A stretch of 64,000 bases of DNA, taken from the NCBI RefSeq assembly GCF_000716715.1, contig NZ_JNYJ01000011.1:186001-250000 (forward strand), given 5' to 3'. Below the pieces are notes generated by a model. The model did no database searches. It was given only the letters and a program-made list of their open reading frames with translations, and was not told where the DNA came from. Within the stretch, counting starts at the first letter, position 1, and each line of letters starts with the position of its first letter. This DNA comes from Dactylosporangium aurantiacum (GTDB lineage Bacteria; Actinomycetota; Actinomycetes; Mycobacteriales; Micromonosporaceae). This document shows positions 27,985 to 36,355 of this stretch, in pieces. A program made the translations under genes and the position numbers.

Positions 27985-29322
27985 TCAGCCGGCCGCGCGC
28001 ACCACGAGGTCCTCGATCGTGTACAGGAACGTCTCCATGTCGGCGCGGGGCATGAGCGCGCTGTCCGCGGTCATCGCCAGCTCCAGCGCGCCGGGCGCGT
28101 CCTGCGCGTCGAGCGCGAACGACACGCCCCGGCGCGGCTCGTGCTCCACCGGCCACGTCAGCCGGGTACGGGCCAGCGCCTCCCGCAGCGGCGCCGGCAC
28201 GGGCGCGGCGAAGTTCAGCGCCGGCATCAGTCCCCGCTGGTCGTTGACGAAGCAGGAGTGGTCGGCGGGGTGCGGCAGCGCCGCGACCGCACGGTCCAGG
28301 GCGAGCTTGTCGTAGTACGCGTGCCGCTGCGCGGACAGCGCCGCGCCGAACGTGCGCCGGACCAGGTCCGGGAAGTCGCCGCCGCCGGTGTCCGTGAGGT
28401 GGAACAGCCCTTCCTGCGCGATGGTGGTGACCCCGCCGGTCATCCCGGGCAGGAACCGGTTGTTGACGACCACCTGGAAGACGGCCTCGTCGACGCCGGT
28501 CAGCCGGGCGGCGGACGCGGCCGCCGCGGCGAGCACGACCGCGGCCGGGCTGACCGACATCGTCGCCGCGACCCGGTCCAGGGCCAGGCCGAGCGCGGGG
28601 GAGTTGAGCACCGCGTTGGGGAACGTCGCGGCCGGCGGCCGGCCCGCCCGCGCCGGGAACAGGCTCGCCGGGCCCCGGCCGAGCTTGTCCAGCCACGAGC
28701 GCCGGGCGGCGGCGTCGCGGCGGCGGCCCCGCTGCGACGTCTGCAGCGCCGCCTCCTCGAGCGGCTGCAGCAGGTCCCGCTCCGGCAGCGGCCCGCGCAG
28801 CAGCGCGGCGAAGTCGGCGAGGAGGTTGCGCAACCCCCAGCCGTCGGAGGCGGTGTGGGACAGGAAGAACACCACGTAGCGCACGCCGCCGCCGGCGTGC
28901 ACGACACCGACCCGCAGCGGCCACTGCCGTTCGGCGTCGAACGGCACCGCGAGCAGCTCGTCGCGCAGCGCGTACGCCGCCTCCGTCACCGTGTCCGGGG
29001 TCGCCGGGCGGGTCACCACGGGGATGCCGCCGGCGGCGTGCACGACCTGCTCGACGCGGCCGTCGTCGGTGGTGCGCAGCCGGGTGCGCAGCGACTCGTG
29101 CAGCAGCACCAGGTCCCGCACCGCGGCCTCGACCCGGTCGGCCGGCACCGGCTCCGGCAGCGGCAGCCCGCCGGAGACGTTGTACCGGGCCGCGTCGGTG
29201 CCGAGGTCGCGCACCACGTCCCAGATCGCCTGCTGTCCCCAGGTCGCCGGTCCGGCGCCGGCCCGGCCGCCGCTGAACGTGACCTCCGACCGCCGGTCCG
29301 CCGCCGCCTGCGCCACCACCAT
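27985..29322 (-). CDS. Stand-alone condensation-domain acyltransferase-like protein
   Basis: A 445-residue single domain of the NRPS condensation/PapA superfamily. The catalytic motif reads SHTASDGWG. The second His and the Asp-Gly of HHxxxDG are present, while the first His is Ser. Further landmarks are the N-terminal ATWGQQAIWDV and the latch region FVNDQRGLMPALNF. No adenylation or carrier domain lies nearby, so it may transfer an acyl or aminoacyl group between free thioesters and an alcohol/amine, as PapA proteins do. The ATG at 29322 has GGGAG five bases upstream. It is divergent from a GGDEF gene and has no biosynthetic neighbours. Product unknown. Confidence 0.75.
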   Translation of the reverse strand: MVVAQAAADRRSEVTFSGGRAGAGPATWGQQAIWDVVRDLGTDAARYNVSGGLPLPEPVPADRVEAAVRDLVLLHESLRTRLRTTDDGRVEQVVHAAGGIPVVTRPATPDTVTEAAYALRDELLAVPFDAERQWPLRVGVVHAGGGVRYVVFFLSHTASDGWGLRNLLADFAALLRGPLPERDLLQPLEEAALQTSQRGRRRDAAARRSWLDKLGRGPASLFPARAGRPPAATFPNAVLNSPALGLALDRVAATMSVSPAAVVLAAAAASAARLTGVDEAVFQVVVNNRFLPGMTGGVTTIAQEGLFHLTDTGGGDFPDLVRRTFGAALSAQRHAYYDKLALDRAVAALPHPADHSCFVNDQRGLMPALNFAAPVPAPLREALARTRLTWPVEHEPRRGVSFALDAQDAPGALELAMTADSALMPRADMETFLYTIEDLVVRAAG

Positions 29323-29465
29323 GCCCGCTCCCACCCGTCGTCGGCCCGCCCGCCCTGCGCCCGAGTCTCGTGCACCGCCGCGCGGATGTCGACGGCGCCG
29401 CGAAGCTGTATATGCAGTGCTCCGTACGGTCCTCAGGTCCCCGCCGGGGCTGCCGATGGCATGCG

Positions 29466-30971
29466 GTGACGAACATTCGCGGCCGGCTGGCGGCCTCGGC
29501 GGGCGCCGGGGCGCTCGTCCAGCTGCTCGTCGCCGTCCTGCCCGAGCGGCACGGGGTGGTCGCCGCGTCGGTGCCGCTGGTGCTGCTGTCGGCGTACGCC
29601 GCCGCCGGGCATCTCCACCAGGCGCGCGGCGCGCGCGGCCGGATGCTGGCCGGCTGGGCGGTCGCCGCCGTCGCCGCCGCGCTGTGGTCGGTGGCGAACC
29701 TGCTGTACCTCGCCGACGCCGTCACCGGCGCCGTCCGGCCCGAGCCGACCGGGGCCGAGGTCGTCAGCCTCCTCGCGGTGGCCCTCACGCCGGTCGCGCT
29801 GCTGCTGTGCACGCCCGGGCGGGGCAGCCCGTCGGTGCGGGCGCGCCGCGCCGTCGACGGCACCGTCGTGTTCGGCGCGTTCCTCCTCATCGCGTGGCTG
29901 CTGGTGCTGCGCGACGTCCTCGCCGTCGTCGAGCCGCGGGTGTTCTACCTGGCCCTGGTCTTCCCGGCCTTCGAGCTGGTCGGCGGCGCGGTCGCCGTGG
30001 TGCTGCTGTCACGCAGTCTCGCCCGCGGCCACGACGCCCTGTCGCTGCTGGCGGTGAGCATGCTGATGTTCACCGTCGTCAACCTCGGCTACATCGCGAA
30101 CCTCGCGCACGGCAACCCCGCCTACGCGGCCGGGGTCGGCGGCGGGTACACCCTCGCCACCGCCCTCACCGTGCTGGCGAGCCGGTCCGCGGTGCCGCCG
30201 CCGGACACCATCGAGTCCGAGCACGGCTCCAGCCGGTGGGGGCTGCTGCCGTACGTGCCGGTCGCCGCCGCGTTCGGCACCGCCGCCGTCCTGCACGCCC
30301 GCGACGGCGCCCTCGGCTCCACCGAGGTGTGGCTGCTGCTCGGCACCGCCTGCCTGGTGGTGCTGCGCCAGCTGCTGAGCGCCCGCACCAACCAGCGGCT
30401 GCTGCGGGACCTCACCGAGCAGCGGGCGATGCTCGCGCACCTGGCGTACCACGACGCGCTCACCGGCCTGGCGAACCGGGCGCACCTGGCCCGGCTGGCC
30501 GCCGAGGAGCTCGCCGCGACCCCACCGGACGGGTCGACCGCCGTGGTCCTGCTCGACCTCGACGGCTTCAAGCAGGTCAACGACGGGCTCGGGCACGCCG
30601 CCGGCGACGCGCTGCTGGTCGCGGCGGCGGGCCGGCTCACCGAGGCGGTCGGCGGTGCCGGCACCGTGGCCCGGCTCGGCGGCGACGAGTTCGTGCTGCT
30701 GCTGCCACGCGTCGGCGGTGCCCGCGCGGCCGAGGAGGTCGCCGCCCGGGTGCTGGCCCGGCTGGCGGCGCCGCTGACGGTCGCCGGGACCCCGCTGCGC
30801 ATCCGCGCCAGCGCCGGGGTGGCGCTCGGCCACGGGCCCGGCACCGACCTCGACGCGCTGCTGCGCGACGCCGACCTCGCCCTGTACCAGGCGAAGGCCG
30901 ACGGCAAGGGCCGCGTCACGAGCCACCGGCGCCCGGCCGCCGCGGCCGTGCTGGAGGTCGCCGCCCGGTAG
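29466..30971 (+). CDS. Membrane GGDEF diguanylate cyclase
   Basis: A 501-residue c-di-GMP synthase candidate. About nine membrane helices (10-320) form a sensor. They are followed by a short coiled-coil (LLRDLTEQRAMLAHL) and a C-terminal GGDEF domain (about 340-490) with YHDALTGLANR, LDLDGFKQVND and an intact RLGGDEFVLLLP. It resembles the protein at 7455-9704 in layout but lacks the EAL-like tail. GTG at 29466 is preferred because the membrane region begins just after; the upstream in-frame ATG at 29370 would add a hydrophilic extension into the divergent promoter. Ligand unknown. Confidence 0.83.
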   Translation: MTNIRGRLAASAGAGALVQLLVAVLPERHGVVAASVPLVLLSAYAAAGHLHQARGARGRMLAGWAVAAVAAALWSVANLLYLADAVTGAVRPEPTGAEVVSLLAVALTPVALLLCTPGRGSPSVRARRAVDGTVVFGAFLLIAWLLVLRDVLAVVEPRVFYLALVFPAFELVGGAVAVVLLSRSLARGHDALSLLAVSMLMFTVVNLGYIANLAHGNPAYAAGVGGGYTLATALTVLASRSAVPPPDTIESEHGSSRWGLLPYVPVAAAFGTAAVLHARDGALGSTEVWLLLGTACLVVLRQLLSARTNQRLLRDLTEQRAMLAHLAYHDALTGLANRAHLARLAAEELAATPPDGSTAVVLLDLDGFKQVNDGLGHAAGDALLVAAAGRLTEAVGGAGTVARLGGDEFVLLLPRVGGARAAEEVAARVLARLAAPLTVAGTPLRIRASAGVALGHGPGTDLDALLRDADLALYQAKADGKGRVTSHRRPAAAAVLEVAAR

Positions 30972-31060
30972 CCGGCCCGTGGTTGCACACGCAAAAGCGT
31001 TCGATCCACCGATTTTCCCGGTGCGACAGTGACGGCAACCACACCGGGGGAGGGAAGACC

Positions 31061-32392
31061 ATGACCGTGCCGTTCGCGCGCCATCTCCAGCAGCACACCA
31101 CCGGCCTGCGGGTTCTCCGGGCCGGTGCGGTGGTCTGGGACGACGAGGCCGTGCACGCCGAGGCGTACGCCGCCGACCCGCAGCGCTACGCGCTGAGCGC
31201 GCTCACCCCCGGGGTCCCCGCCCCGCAGCGGGCCCGGGTGCTGCTGCAGCTGCTGCTCGCCTCCCGCGCCGGGTTCGGCGACGCCGCCCGCGACACCCTC
31301 GCCCGGGTCACCCGCGTCCTCGCGCTCGGCCTCGCCCCGGCGGACGTGCTCACGGTGCTGCTCGCCGTGCGCCGCCGCCGCGCCAACCACCGGCACGTCA
31401 CCCGGACCGTGCTCACGGTGCTGCTCGAGCACCCGCACGCCGCGCAGCTCGTCCGGGCCCGCCGCGCCGTCGCCCAGGACTGCCTCGAGCACGCCCTCGG
31501 CCGGGCCACCGCCCGCGCCTGCGCCGCCGCCCTGCGCCGCGGCGAGCGCCCGCACCCCGACCGGCTGCGGTCCGTGCTGCGGCCCGGGAACGCCGCGCTG
31601 GTGCCCGCCCTGTACCGGCACCACGACGGCACCGCGCTCGTCGCGCTCCCACCGGCCGGCGGCGACCTCGACCTGACCGGGCCGCGCCCGGCGACCGTCA
31701 CCGCGACCAACCGCGGCGACCTCGCCGCGACCCTCGTGCACCTGCTGCGCGGCGGGCCGACCGGCGAGCTGCTGCCCGCGGTCGCCCGGTACACCGACGC
31801 CGCCGTCGCCGGCCTGCCCCGCTACGAGGGCACGGTCGCGCTGGTGCTGGACGACTCCGCGTCGATGCGCGGCTACGGCGAGCGTGAGTGGGCGGTCGCG
31901 TCGCAGGTCGCCGCGCTGCGGCGGGTCCTGGACCGGGTCTGCGCGCGGCTGGTCGTGGTGCGCGCCGGCGGCGTCGCCGGGCGGCCCGGCGGCGCCACCG
32001 ACCTCGCCACCGCCGTCCTGGACGCGCTGTCGGGCCCGGTGCCGCCGGACGTCGTCGCGGTCGCCTCCGACGGCTACGAGAACGTCCACCCGGGCGACCT
32101 CGCGCGGGTCGCCGCGGCGCTGCCCGGCGCCGGGGTGTCCACGCCGGTCGTGTACTGCCAGGCGACGTTCGGCCACGCCGACGACCTGACGCTGCGCCGG
32201 CCCGCGCCGGCGCTGCCGCAGCGCACGTTCTGGCACACCGACGACCTGGCGCCGCTCGTGCTGTGGCTGCTGTCGCATGTGGACGGTCCCGCGGCCCGCG
32301 CGTGGATCGGCGCCGAGCTGCGCCGCCGGCTCGCCGCCGCCGAGCACGCCCTCACCCTGCCGGCCCGGACCTCGGAAGGAGGACCGCGATGA
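31061..32392 (+). CDS. vWA-domain protein with helical N-terminus (TROVE/Ro60-like layout)
   Basis: A 443-residue cytoplasmic protein. The N-terminal about 200 residues are Arg/Ala/Leu-rich helices that look like HEAT-type repeats. The C-terminal part is a von Willebrand A fold with a MIDAS-type motif at 264-268 (VLDDSASMRGYG, DxSxS). It also has ASDGYENVHPGDL, a late vWA strand with acidic residues. The order helical repeats then vWA is that of Ro60/TROVE RNA-binding proteins, but the similarity is by layout and not confirmed. A very strong GGGGGAGGG ribosome site precedes the ATG at 31061. The stop overlaps the start of the next gene (ATGA), so the two products are made together. Confidence 0.68.
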   Translation: MTVPFARHLQQHTTGLRVLRAGAVVWDDEAVHAEAYAADPQRYALSALTPGVPAPQRARVLLQLLLASRAGFGDAARDTLARVTRVLALGLAPADVLTVLLAVRRRRANHRHVTRTVLTVLLEHPHAAQLVRARRAVAQDCLEHALGRATARACAAALRRGERPHPDRLRSVLRPGNAALVPALYRHHDGTALVALPPAGGDLDLTGPRPATVTATNRGDLAATLVHLLRGGPTGELLPAVARYTDAAVAGLPRYEGTVALVLDDSASMRGYGEREWAVASQVAALRRVLDRVCARLVVVRAGGVAGRPGGATDLATAVLDALSGPVPPDVVAVASDGYENVHPGDLARVAAALPGAGVSTPVVYCQATFGHADDLTLRRPAPALPQRTFWHTDDLAPLVLWLLSHVDGPAARAWIGAELRRRLAAAEHALTLPARTSEGGPR

Positions 32393-33342
32393 ACCTGCCA
32401 GTCCCGGCCGCCGTGGACACCACCGGCTACCGGCTCGGCCCGCCGCAGCGCGCCGGCGCGCTCACCATGGTGCCCGTCTTCGGGCCCGCGTACCCGGGAA
32501 TCGCGCCGCCGCGCAGCGGGCTGAAGCTCAGCCGGGTCGTCACGTACGGCCAGGTCGAGCTCACCAACCCGGCCGCCGCGGGCGTGGCGATCGTGCCGCT
32601 GCACGTCGGCTACATCCAGGACGCCGCGCAGAACCACGCCCTGTGCCGCTCGGCGTTCATCGCCGCGGGGCAGACGCTGCGCTTCGACGACGCGTGCTGC
32701 GTCCAGGAGAGCCAGGGCGGCTACCTCGCCGAGCGGGACCAGTGGTTCTTCGTCCTGCCGGTCGAGCTGCGCGCGGCGGCGCTGCGGCTGCGCGGCACCA
32801 GCCAGTACAGCAAGCTGTGGGGCGACATCGCCGGCTTCAACGCCCGGCACGGCCTGCCGGCCCGCGGGCACCTGGAGCAGGTGCTGACCCGCAAGCGGGC
32901 GGTGCTGACCCAGTACCAGAGCCGCCTGGAGCTGCTCGACGGGCAGCTCGGCGCGCTGTTCGGAATCGGTGACCGGCTCGTCGGGGTGGAGGTCGCGCCG
33001 GACCCGGTGTACTTCGCCGAGGTGTGGATGGCGCTGGTCTGCTTCGCCTACGGCCCGGCCGCCTGGTTCGCCGCGCCCGGGCCGGACGTCGCCGACCCGC
33101 ACGACTCGTTCGCCGCCGGCACCCTCGACGGGGTGCGGGCCGCGCTGCAGCGCCGCCGCCGCCGGGTCGCCGACGAGGTCGGCGAGTGGCTGGCCCGCGC
33201 GGCGTGGCAGCCCGGTGAGCTGACCGAGGAGGAGCGGTACCTGGACCTGCGGCTGTCCACCGTGACCGGTGCGGCGGTCGCCGGGCAGGTCGTCACCGAC
33301 GGTTCGCGGCTGGTGTACGCGTCGCTGTTCGCGGCGGCGTAA
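32389..33342 (+). CDS. ARPP-1-like domain protein
   Basis: A 317-residue cytoplasmic protein that I recognise as ARPP-1-like (ADP-ribosylglycohydrolase- and rhodanese-phosphatase-associated protein family). Supporting stretches are ALTMVPVFGPAYPG, the central QDAAQNHALCRSAFIAAGQT followed by CCVQESQGG, SQYSKLWGDI, and LFGIGDRLVGVEV. In family members the corresponding pattern is QNR-V-hhhPAG then CVExGRW. No enzymatic motif is evident. Start overlaps the vWA gene stop by four bases, with GGAAGGAGG upstream: a tight two-gene unit. By family knowledge such proteins occur in gene neighbourhoods linked to nucleotide/RNA damage responses or conflict. The specific role here is inference. Confidence 0.65.
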   Translation: MNLPVPAAVDTTGYRLGPPQRAGALTMVPVFGPAYPGIAPPRSGLKLSRVVTYGQVELTNPAAAGVAIVPLHVGYIQDAAQNHALCRSAFIAAGQTLRFDDACCVQESQGGYLAERDQWFFVLPVELRAAALRLRGTSQYSKLWGDIAGFNARHGLPARGHLEQVLTRKRAVLTQYQSRLELLDGQLGALFGIGDRLVGVEVAPDPVYFAEVWMALVCFAYGPAAWFAAPGPDVADPHDSFAAGTLDGVRAALQRRRRRVADEVGEWLARAAWQPGELTEEERYLDLRLSTVTGAAVAGQVVTDGSRLVYASLFAAA

Positions 33343-33417
33343 ACCGGTTGCCGGCCCCCGCCGGATCCGGTTGACTCACAGGCATCGCGGGACTGCGTCA
33401 GGCCCGCCCGGCAGGCC

Positions 33418-33533
33418 CCCCGATTCCAGATCGGGGCACAGCCGCACAGCAAGCGGCCTTTTATGCCGGAGGGGCGCTGACCACCCGGCCCGCGATCGCC
33501 ACGAAGGCGCCACCCCGGCGGGGGTGGCGCCTT
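33418..33533 (+). terminator. Terminator cluster after the ARPP-1-like gene
   Basis: Three hairpins follow the stop. CCCCGAT-tccag-ATCGGGG lies at 33418-33436. CCGC...GCGG then CCTTTT ends about 33463, with a real T-run. The third is a perfect 13-bp stem AAGGCGCCACCCC/GGGGTGGCGCCTT at 33504-33533. The 544-bp gap to 33886 otherwise holds only repeats. Confidence 0.75.
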
Positions 33534-33570
33534 CCGCGTCTTCCGCGCCTTCCCGGCGGTCTGACACGGC

Positions 33571-33724
33571 GCGGCGCTCTCCGGGCCCGCGCGGTGCTGC
33601 GCTCTCCGGGCCCGCGCGGTGCTGCGCTCCGGGCCGCGCGGCGCTCTCTGGGCCCGCGCGATGCTGTCTGGGCCGTGCGCCGCGCTCCTCGGACCCGCGC
33701 GCTGCCGCGCTCCGGGCCGCGTGG
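33571..33724. repeat. Degenerate repeat around CTCTCCGGGCCCGCGCGGTGCT
   Basis: About six diverged copies of a 20-24 bp unit containing CTCCGGGCCCGCGCG. All frames are open but none looks coding. Confidence 0.7.
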
Positions 33725-33810
33725 AGGCGACCGGGCCCGCATCACCCGGTGGCGCTGCGGTGCGCCAGGTCGTGCGGGCCCGAATCAGCGGGGCAATGGT
33801 GCGGCGCGGC

Positions 33811-33886
33811 TCAGGGACGCTGCGGCCGGTCAGGGACGCTGTGGCCGGTCAGGGACGTCGCGGCCGGTCAGGGACGCTGTGGCCGG
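33811..33886. repeat. Four exact-length 19-bp tandem repeats abutting a stop codon
   Basis: Four 19-bp units, TCAGGGACGCTGTGGCCGG with few changes, end directly at the stop codon of the DivIVA-like gene. Its TCA (TGA on the minus strand) is itself the first three bases of a fifth partial unit. Confidence 0.9.
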
Positions 33887-35740
33887 TCAGCGGTTGGCGT
33901 TGGCGTTCGCGTCGCGCTGGGCGGGGATGCCGGACTCCGAGGAGTGGCGGGCGAAGCCGTTGCCGCCGCCGTTGCCGGTGGTCGGCCGGTCGTCGTCGGC
34001 CCCGCGGGCGGGCGTGCGCGGCTCGAACAGGCTGCGCGGCGCCGCCTCGCCCCGCCGGTCGTGGTCGGCGGTGAGCGGGGCGTGCTCACCGGAGCGGCTG
34101 TCGCCGGCCGGCTCCTGCTCGTCGCGGTCGTCGTCGAGCTCGTCGTCGGCCGCGGCCCGCTCGTCGCCGCCGGCGGTGGTCGCCGGCTGGCCGGCGCCCG
34201 GGCGGACCGACAGCGGCTGCCCGGTCAGCGGGTTGATCGCGACCGGCTGACCCGTCAGCGGGTGGACCGCGACGGGACGGCCCGCGACCGGCTGGCCGGC
34301 GACGGGCTGCCCCGCGACGGGCTGGCCGGGCAGCGCGTGGCCCGGCTGCGCCGGACCGGCCTGCGGCTGGCCCGGCTGCTCGGCCTCCGCCAGGCGCTGC
34401 TGCTCGGCGAGGCGCTGCTGGTCGGCGGCGCGCTCGGCCGGGGTGCGCACCGGGATCTTGGCGTATTCGCCGGTCTCGCCGCCCGCGGCGGCCGCCATGA
34501 CGGCGGCGGCGGCGAGGTCGGCGACCCGCTTCGCCTCGCGCTGCACGCGGGCGCGGACCTCCTTGGCGTGCCGCTCCGAGGACTCGGCGGCGGAGCGGGC
34601 CTCCTCGAGACGGGCCATCTCCTCCGCCAGGTCCTGGCGGGTCTCCTTCAGCCGCTGCTGGAACTGCACGACCTCACGCTCGGCGGTCGCGCCCTCACGG
34701 CGGGTCTGCGCCAGGCGCTGCTGGGTGGTCTCCAGCTCGGCCTGCAGCTGGGTCAGCGCCTGCCGGCGGGACTGGATCTCCCGCTGCACGGATGCCAGCT
34801 GGTGCTGGGCGGTCGCGTTCTGCTCGTCGGCGCGGCGGCGCAGGTCGGCGGCGTGCTGCTCGGCCTCGGCCCGCAGCGCCGCGCACTCCTCGTCGACGGT
34901 GGCCCGCTGGCGGGTCAGCTCCTCCTCGACCGCCTCGCGGTGCGCGGCGACCTCCTGCTCGGCGGCCGTCCTCGCCGCCGCGATCTCCTGCTCGGCGGCG
35001 GCCTTCGCCTGGGCCGTCTCCTGCTGCGTCTGGTTGCGGGCCGCCTCGATCTCCTGCTGGATCTTCAGGTGGGCGGCCTCCAGCAGCGCCTTCGCCTGCG
35101 CCTGGGTGTGCTTGATCTGCGCGGCGCTCTGCTCGTTGATGCGGGCGGCCTCCTGCTCGGCACGCTGCTGGGCGGCCTCACTGTTGGCCCGCAGCCGCTC
35201 CGCCAGCTCCCGGATCTCGGCGAGCTCGGCCTGCGCCGCGGCGCGGCGCTCCTCATACGCCTGCTGCTCCTCGGCGCGGCGCTTGGCCAGCTCGTCCTCG
35301 AGGTCCTGCAGCGTCTTGGCGGCCTGCTCCCGCGCGTCGGCGAGGACCTTCTCCGCCTCGGCCTGGTGCTTGGCGGCCCGCTCCTGGGTGGTGCTGGTGA
35401 TCTGGTTGGCCTGCTTCTCGGCGAGCGCGAGGATGTCGTCGACCATCGGCCCGAGGTGCCGGAACGACGCCTTGTCGACCCGCGCGGGCCGGTCCCGGAC
35501 CTCGGCCAGCTCCTGCTGCAGCTGCTGGCGCTGCGCCTGCATGGAGCGCAGCCGGGTGTCGAGGTCCTGCAGGTCCGCCTCGAAGCGCTTGCGCTCCGCG
35601 GCCAGCTGGGCCAGCTCCCGGTCCCGCTTGGCGAGATACTGGTCGACCTGTCCCTGGTCGTAGCCGCGCAGCGCGACCTTGAAGCTCGGCCGCGAGCCGG
35701 AATCGTCGCGAGCCGTCAACAGCTCTCCGCCCTGGGACAT
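33887..35740 (-). CDS. DivIVA-like long coiled-coil cytoskeletal protein
   Basis: A 617-residue cytoplasmic protein. A DivIVA-type N-terminal motif (about 18-40, FKVALRGYDQGQVDQYL) is followed by about 370 residues of nearly continuous coiled coil rich in Glu, Gln and Ala (about 40-420). The C-terminal tail is disordered, with Gly-Gln-Pro-Val repeats (PVAGQ repeated, PLTGQP twice) and an acidic/Arg end. Related actinobacterial proteins (Wag31, Scy, FilP) organise polar growth; some are misnamed cellulose-binding proteins. The ATG at 35740 has GGAGGG eight bases upstream; the ATG at 35755 would put that site inside the gene. Single gene, with tandem repeats right after the stop. Confidence 0.85.
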   Translation of the reverse strand: MSQGGELLTARDDSGSRPSFKVALRGYDQGQVDQYLAKRDRELAQLAAERKRFEADLQDLDTRLRSMQAQRQQLQQELAEVRDRPARVDKASFRHLGPMVDDILALAEKQANQITSTTQERAAKHQAEAEKVLADAREQAAKTLQDLEDELAKRRAEEQQAYEERRAAAQAELAEIRELAERLRANSEAAQQRAEQEAARINEQSAAQIKHTQAQAKALLEAAHLKIQQEIEAARNQTQQETAQAKAAAEQEIAAARTAAEQEVAAHREAVEEELTRQRATVDEECAALRAEAEQHAADLRRRADEQNATAQHQLASVQREIQSRRQALTQLQAELETTQQRLAQTRREGATAEREVVQFQQRLKETRQDLAEEMARLEEARSAAESSERHAKEVRARVQREAKRVADLAAAAVMAAAAGGETGEYAKIPVRTPAERAADQQRLAEQQRLAEAEQPGQPQAGPAQPGHALPGQPVAGQPVAGQPVAGRPVAVHPLTGQPVAINPLTGQPLSVRPGAGQPATTAGGDERAAADDELDDDRDEQEPAGDSRSGEHAPLTADHDRRGEAAPRSLFEPRTPARGADDDRPTTGNGGGNGFARHSSESGIPAQRDANANANR

Positions 35741-35824
35741 GTGCCAACCCTCCATACCATCGCGCGCGCGATCTGGCGCAACGCTACCGTCGCGTGCCCG
35801 CGGGCCAACACCCCGCCCGGCGTG

Positions 35825-36247
35825 TCAGTTTCGCACCACGTCGGCCGGTGGTGGATCGTCCGGAAGGCCCTCGATCCGGCGGGCGTGCTCGATCATGCCG
35901 TGGATGGCCTCCAGGCTCGGACCCGACAGCCCGGCGGCGCGCAGCGCCATCGTGCGCACCGCGTTGTCCCGCAGCGCCGCGAGGAGCTCCAGCTGCTCAT
36001 CGATGCGGCGGGCGGCCTCGTCGTCGAGGAAGTACGCGGCGTTGACCCCGAAGAACTCCGCGAGGGCCTCGAGGTGCCGTTTGGTCGGATTGTCCCGGGT
36101 GCCCTTGCGCAGCTGCCAGATGTACGTATGGGAGATCATCACCCCCCGCTCGCGGATGGCCGCCGCGACCTCCTCGTAGCTGTACTCGCCGCGGCCCGGC
36201 GGGTGCACCGTGGCGAACAGCCGGTCGAGCTTCTCCGCGAGGGTCAC
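35825..36247 (-). CDS. XRE-family regulator of the EspR-like type
   Basis: A 140-residue DNA-binding protein. The helix-turn-helix at about 22-75 reads YSYEEVAAAIRERGVMISHTY then IWQLRKGTRDNPT. A C-terminal helical dimerisation region follows (FGVNAAYFLDDEAARRI). This layout is that of mycobacterial EspR and of a large Micromonosporaceae family. The GTG at 36247 has a consensus AGGAGG four bases upstream. It lies 108 bp downstream of the MAB_1171c-like gene on the same strand, with an AT-rich promoter region between that carries repeated CATAAGCT. It probably regulates itself and the two-gene unit above it. Confidence 0.85.
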   Translation of the reverse strand: MTLAEKLDRLFATVHPPGRGEYSYEEVAAAIRERGVMISHTYIWQLRKGTRDNPTKRHLEALAEFFGVNAAYFLDDEAARRIDEQLELLAALRDNAVRTMALRAAGLSGPSLEAIHGMIEHARRIEGLPDDPPPADVVRN

Positions 36248-36355
36248 CTGGCCTCCTGCAACATAGCGACGCTTGACAATCGCACCCCCGCGATGGAAAT
36301 CTCCATCATAAGCTCAGATTTATGGACGATGTCGCCCCATAAGCTGAAGTTGACG
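36248..36355 (-). promoter_or_regulatory. AT-rich promoter/operator region of the XRE gene
   Basis: This 108-bp gap is markedly AT-rich compared with its surroundings. CATAAGCT occurs twice as a direct repeat (about 36306 and 36339). GATGGAAATCTCCATC, an imperfect inverted repeat, lies at about 36291-36306. These features suggest binding sites for the EspR-like regulator. Confidence 0.5.

Noticed and set aside
33362..33465. A tRNA-like or riboswitch-like fold after the ARPP-1-like gene
   Set aside because: Hairpins are present but no TPsiC or anticodon arm pattern and no known RNA motif could be fitted. Terminators explain it better.
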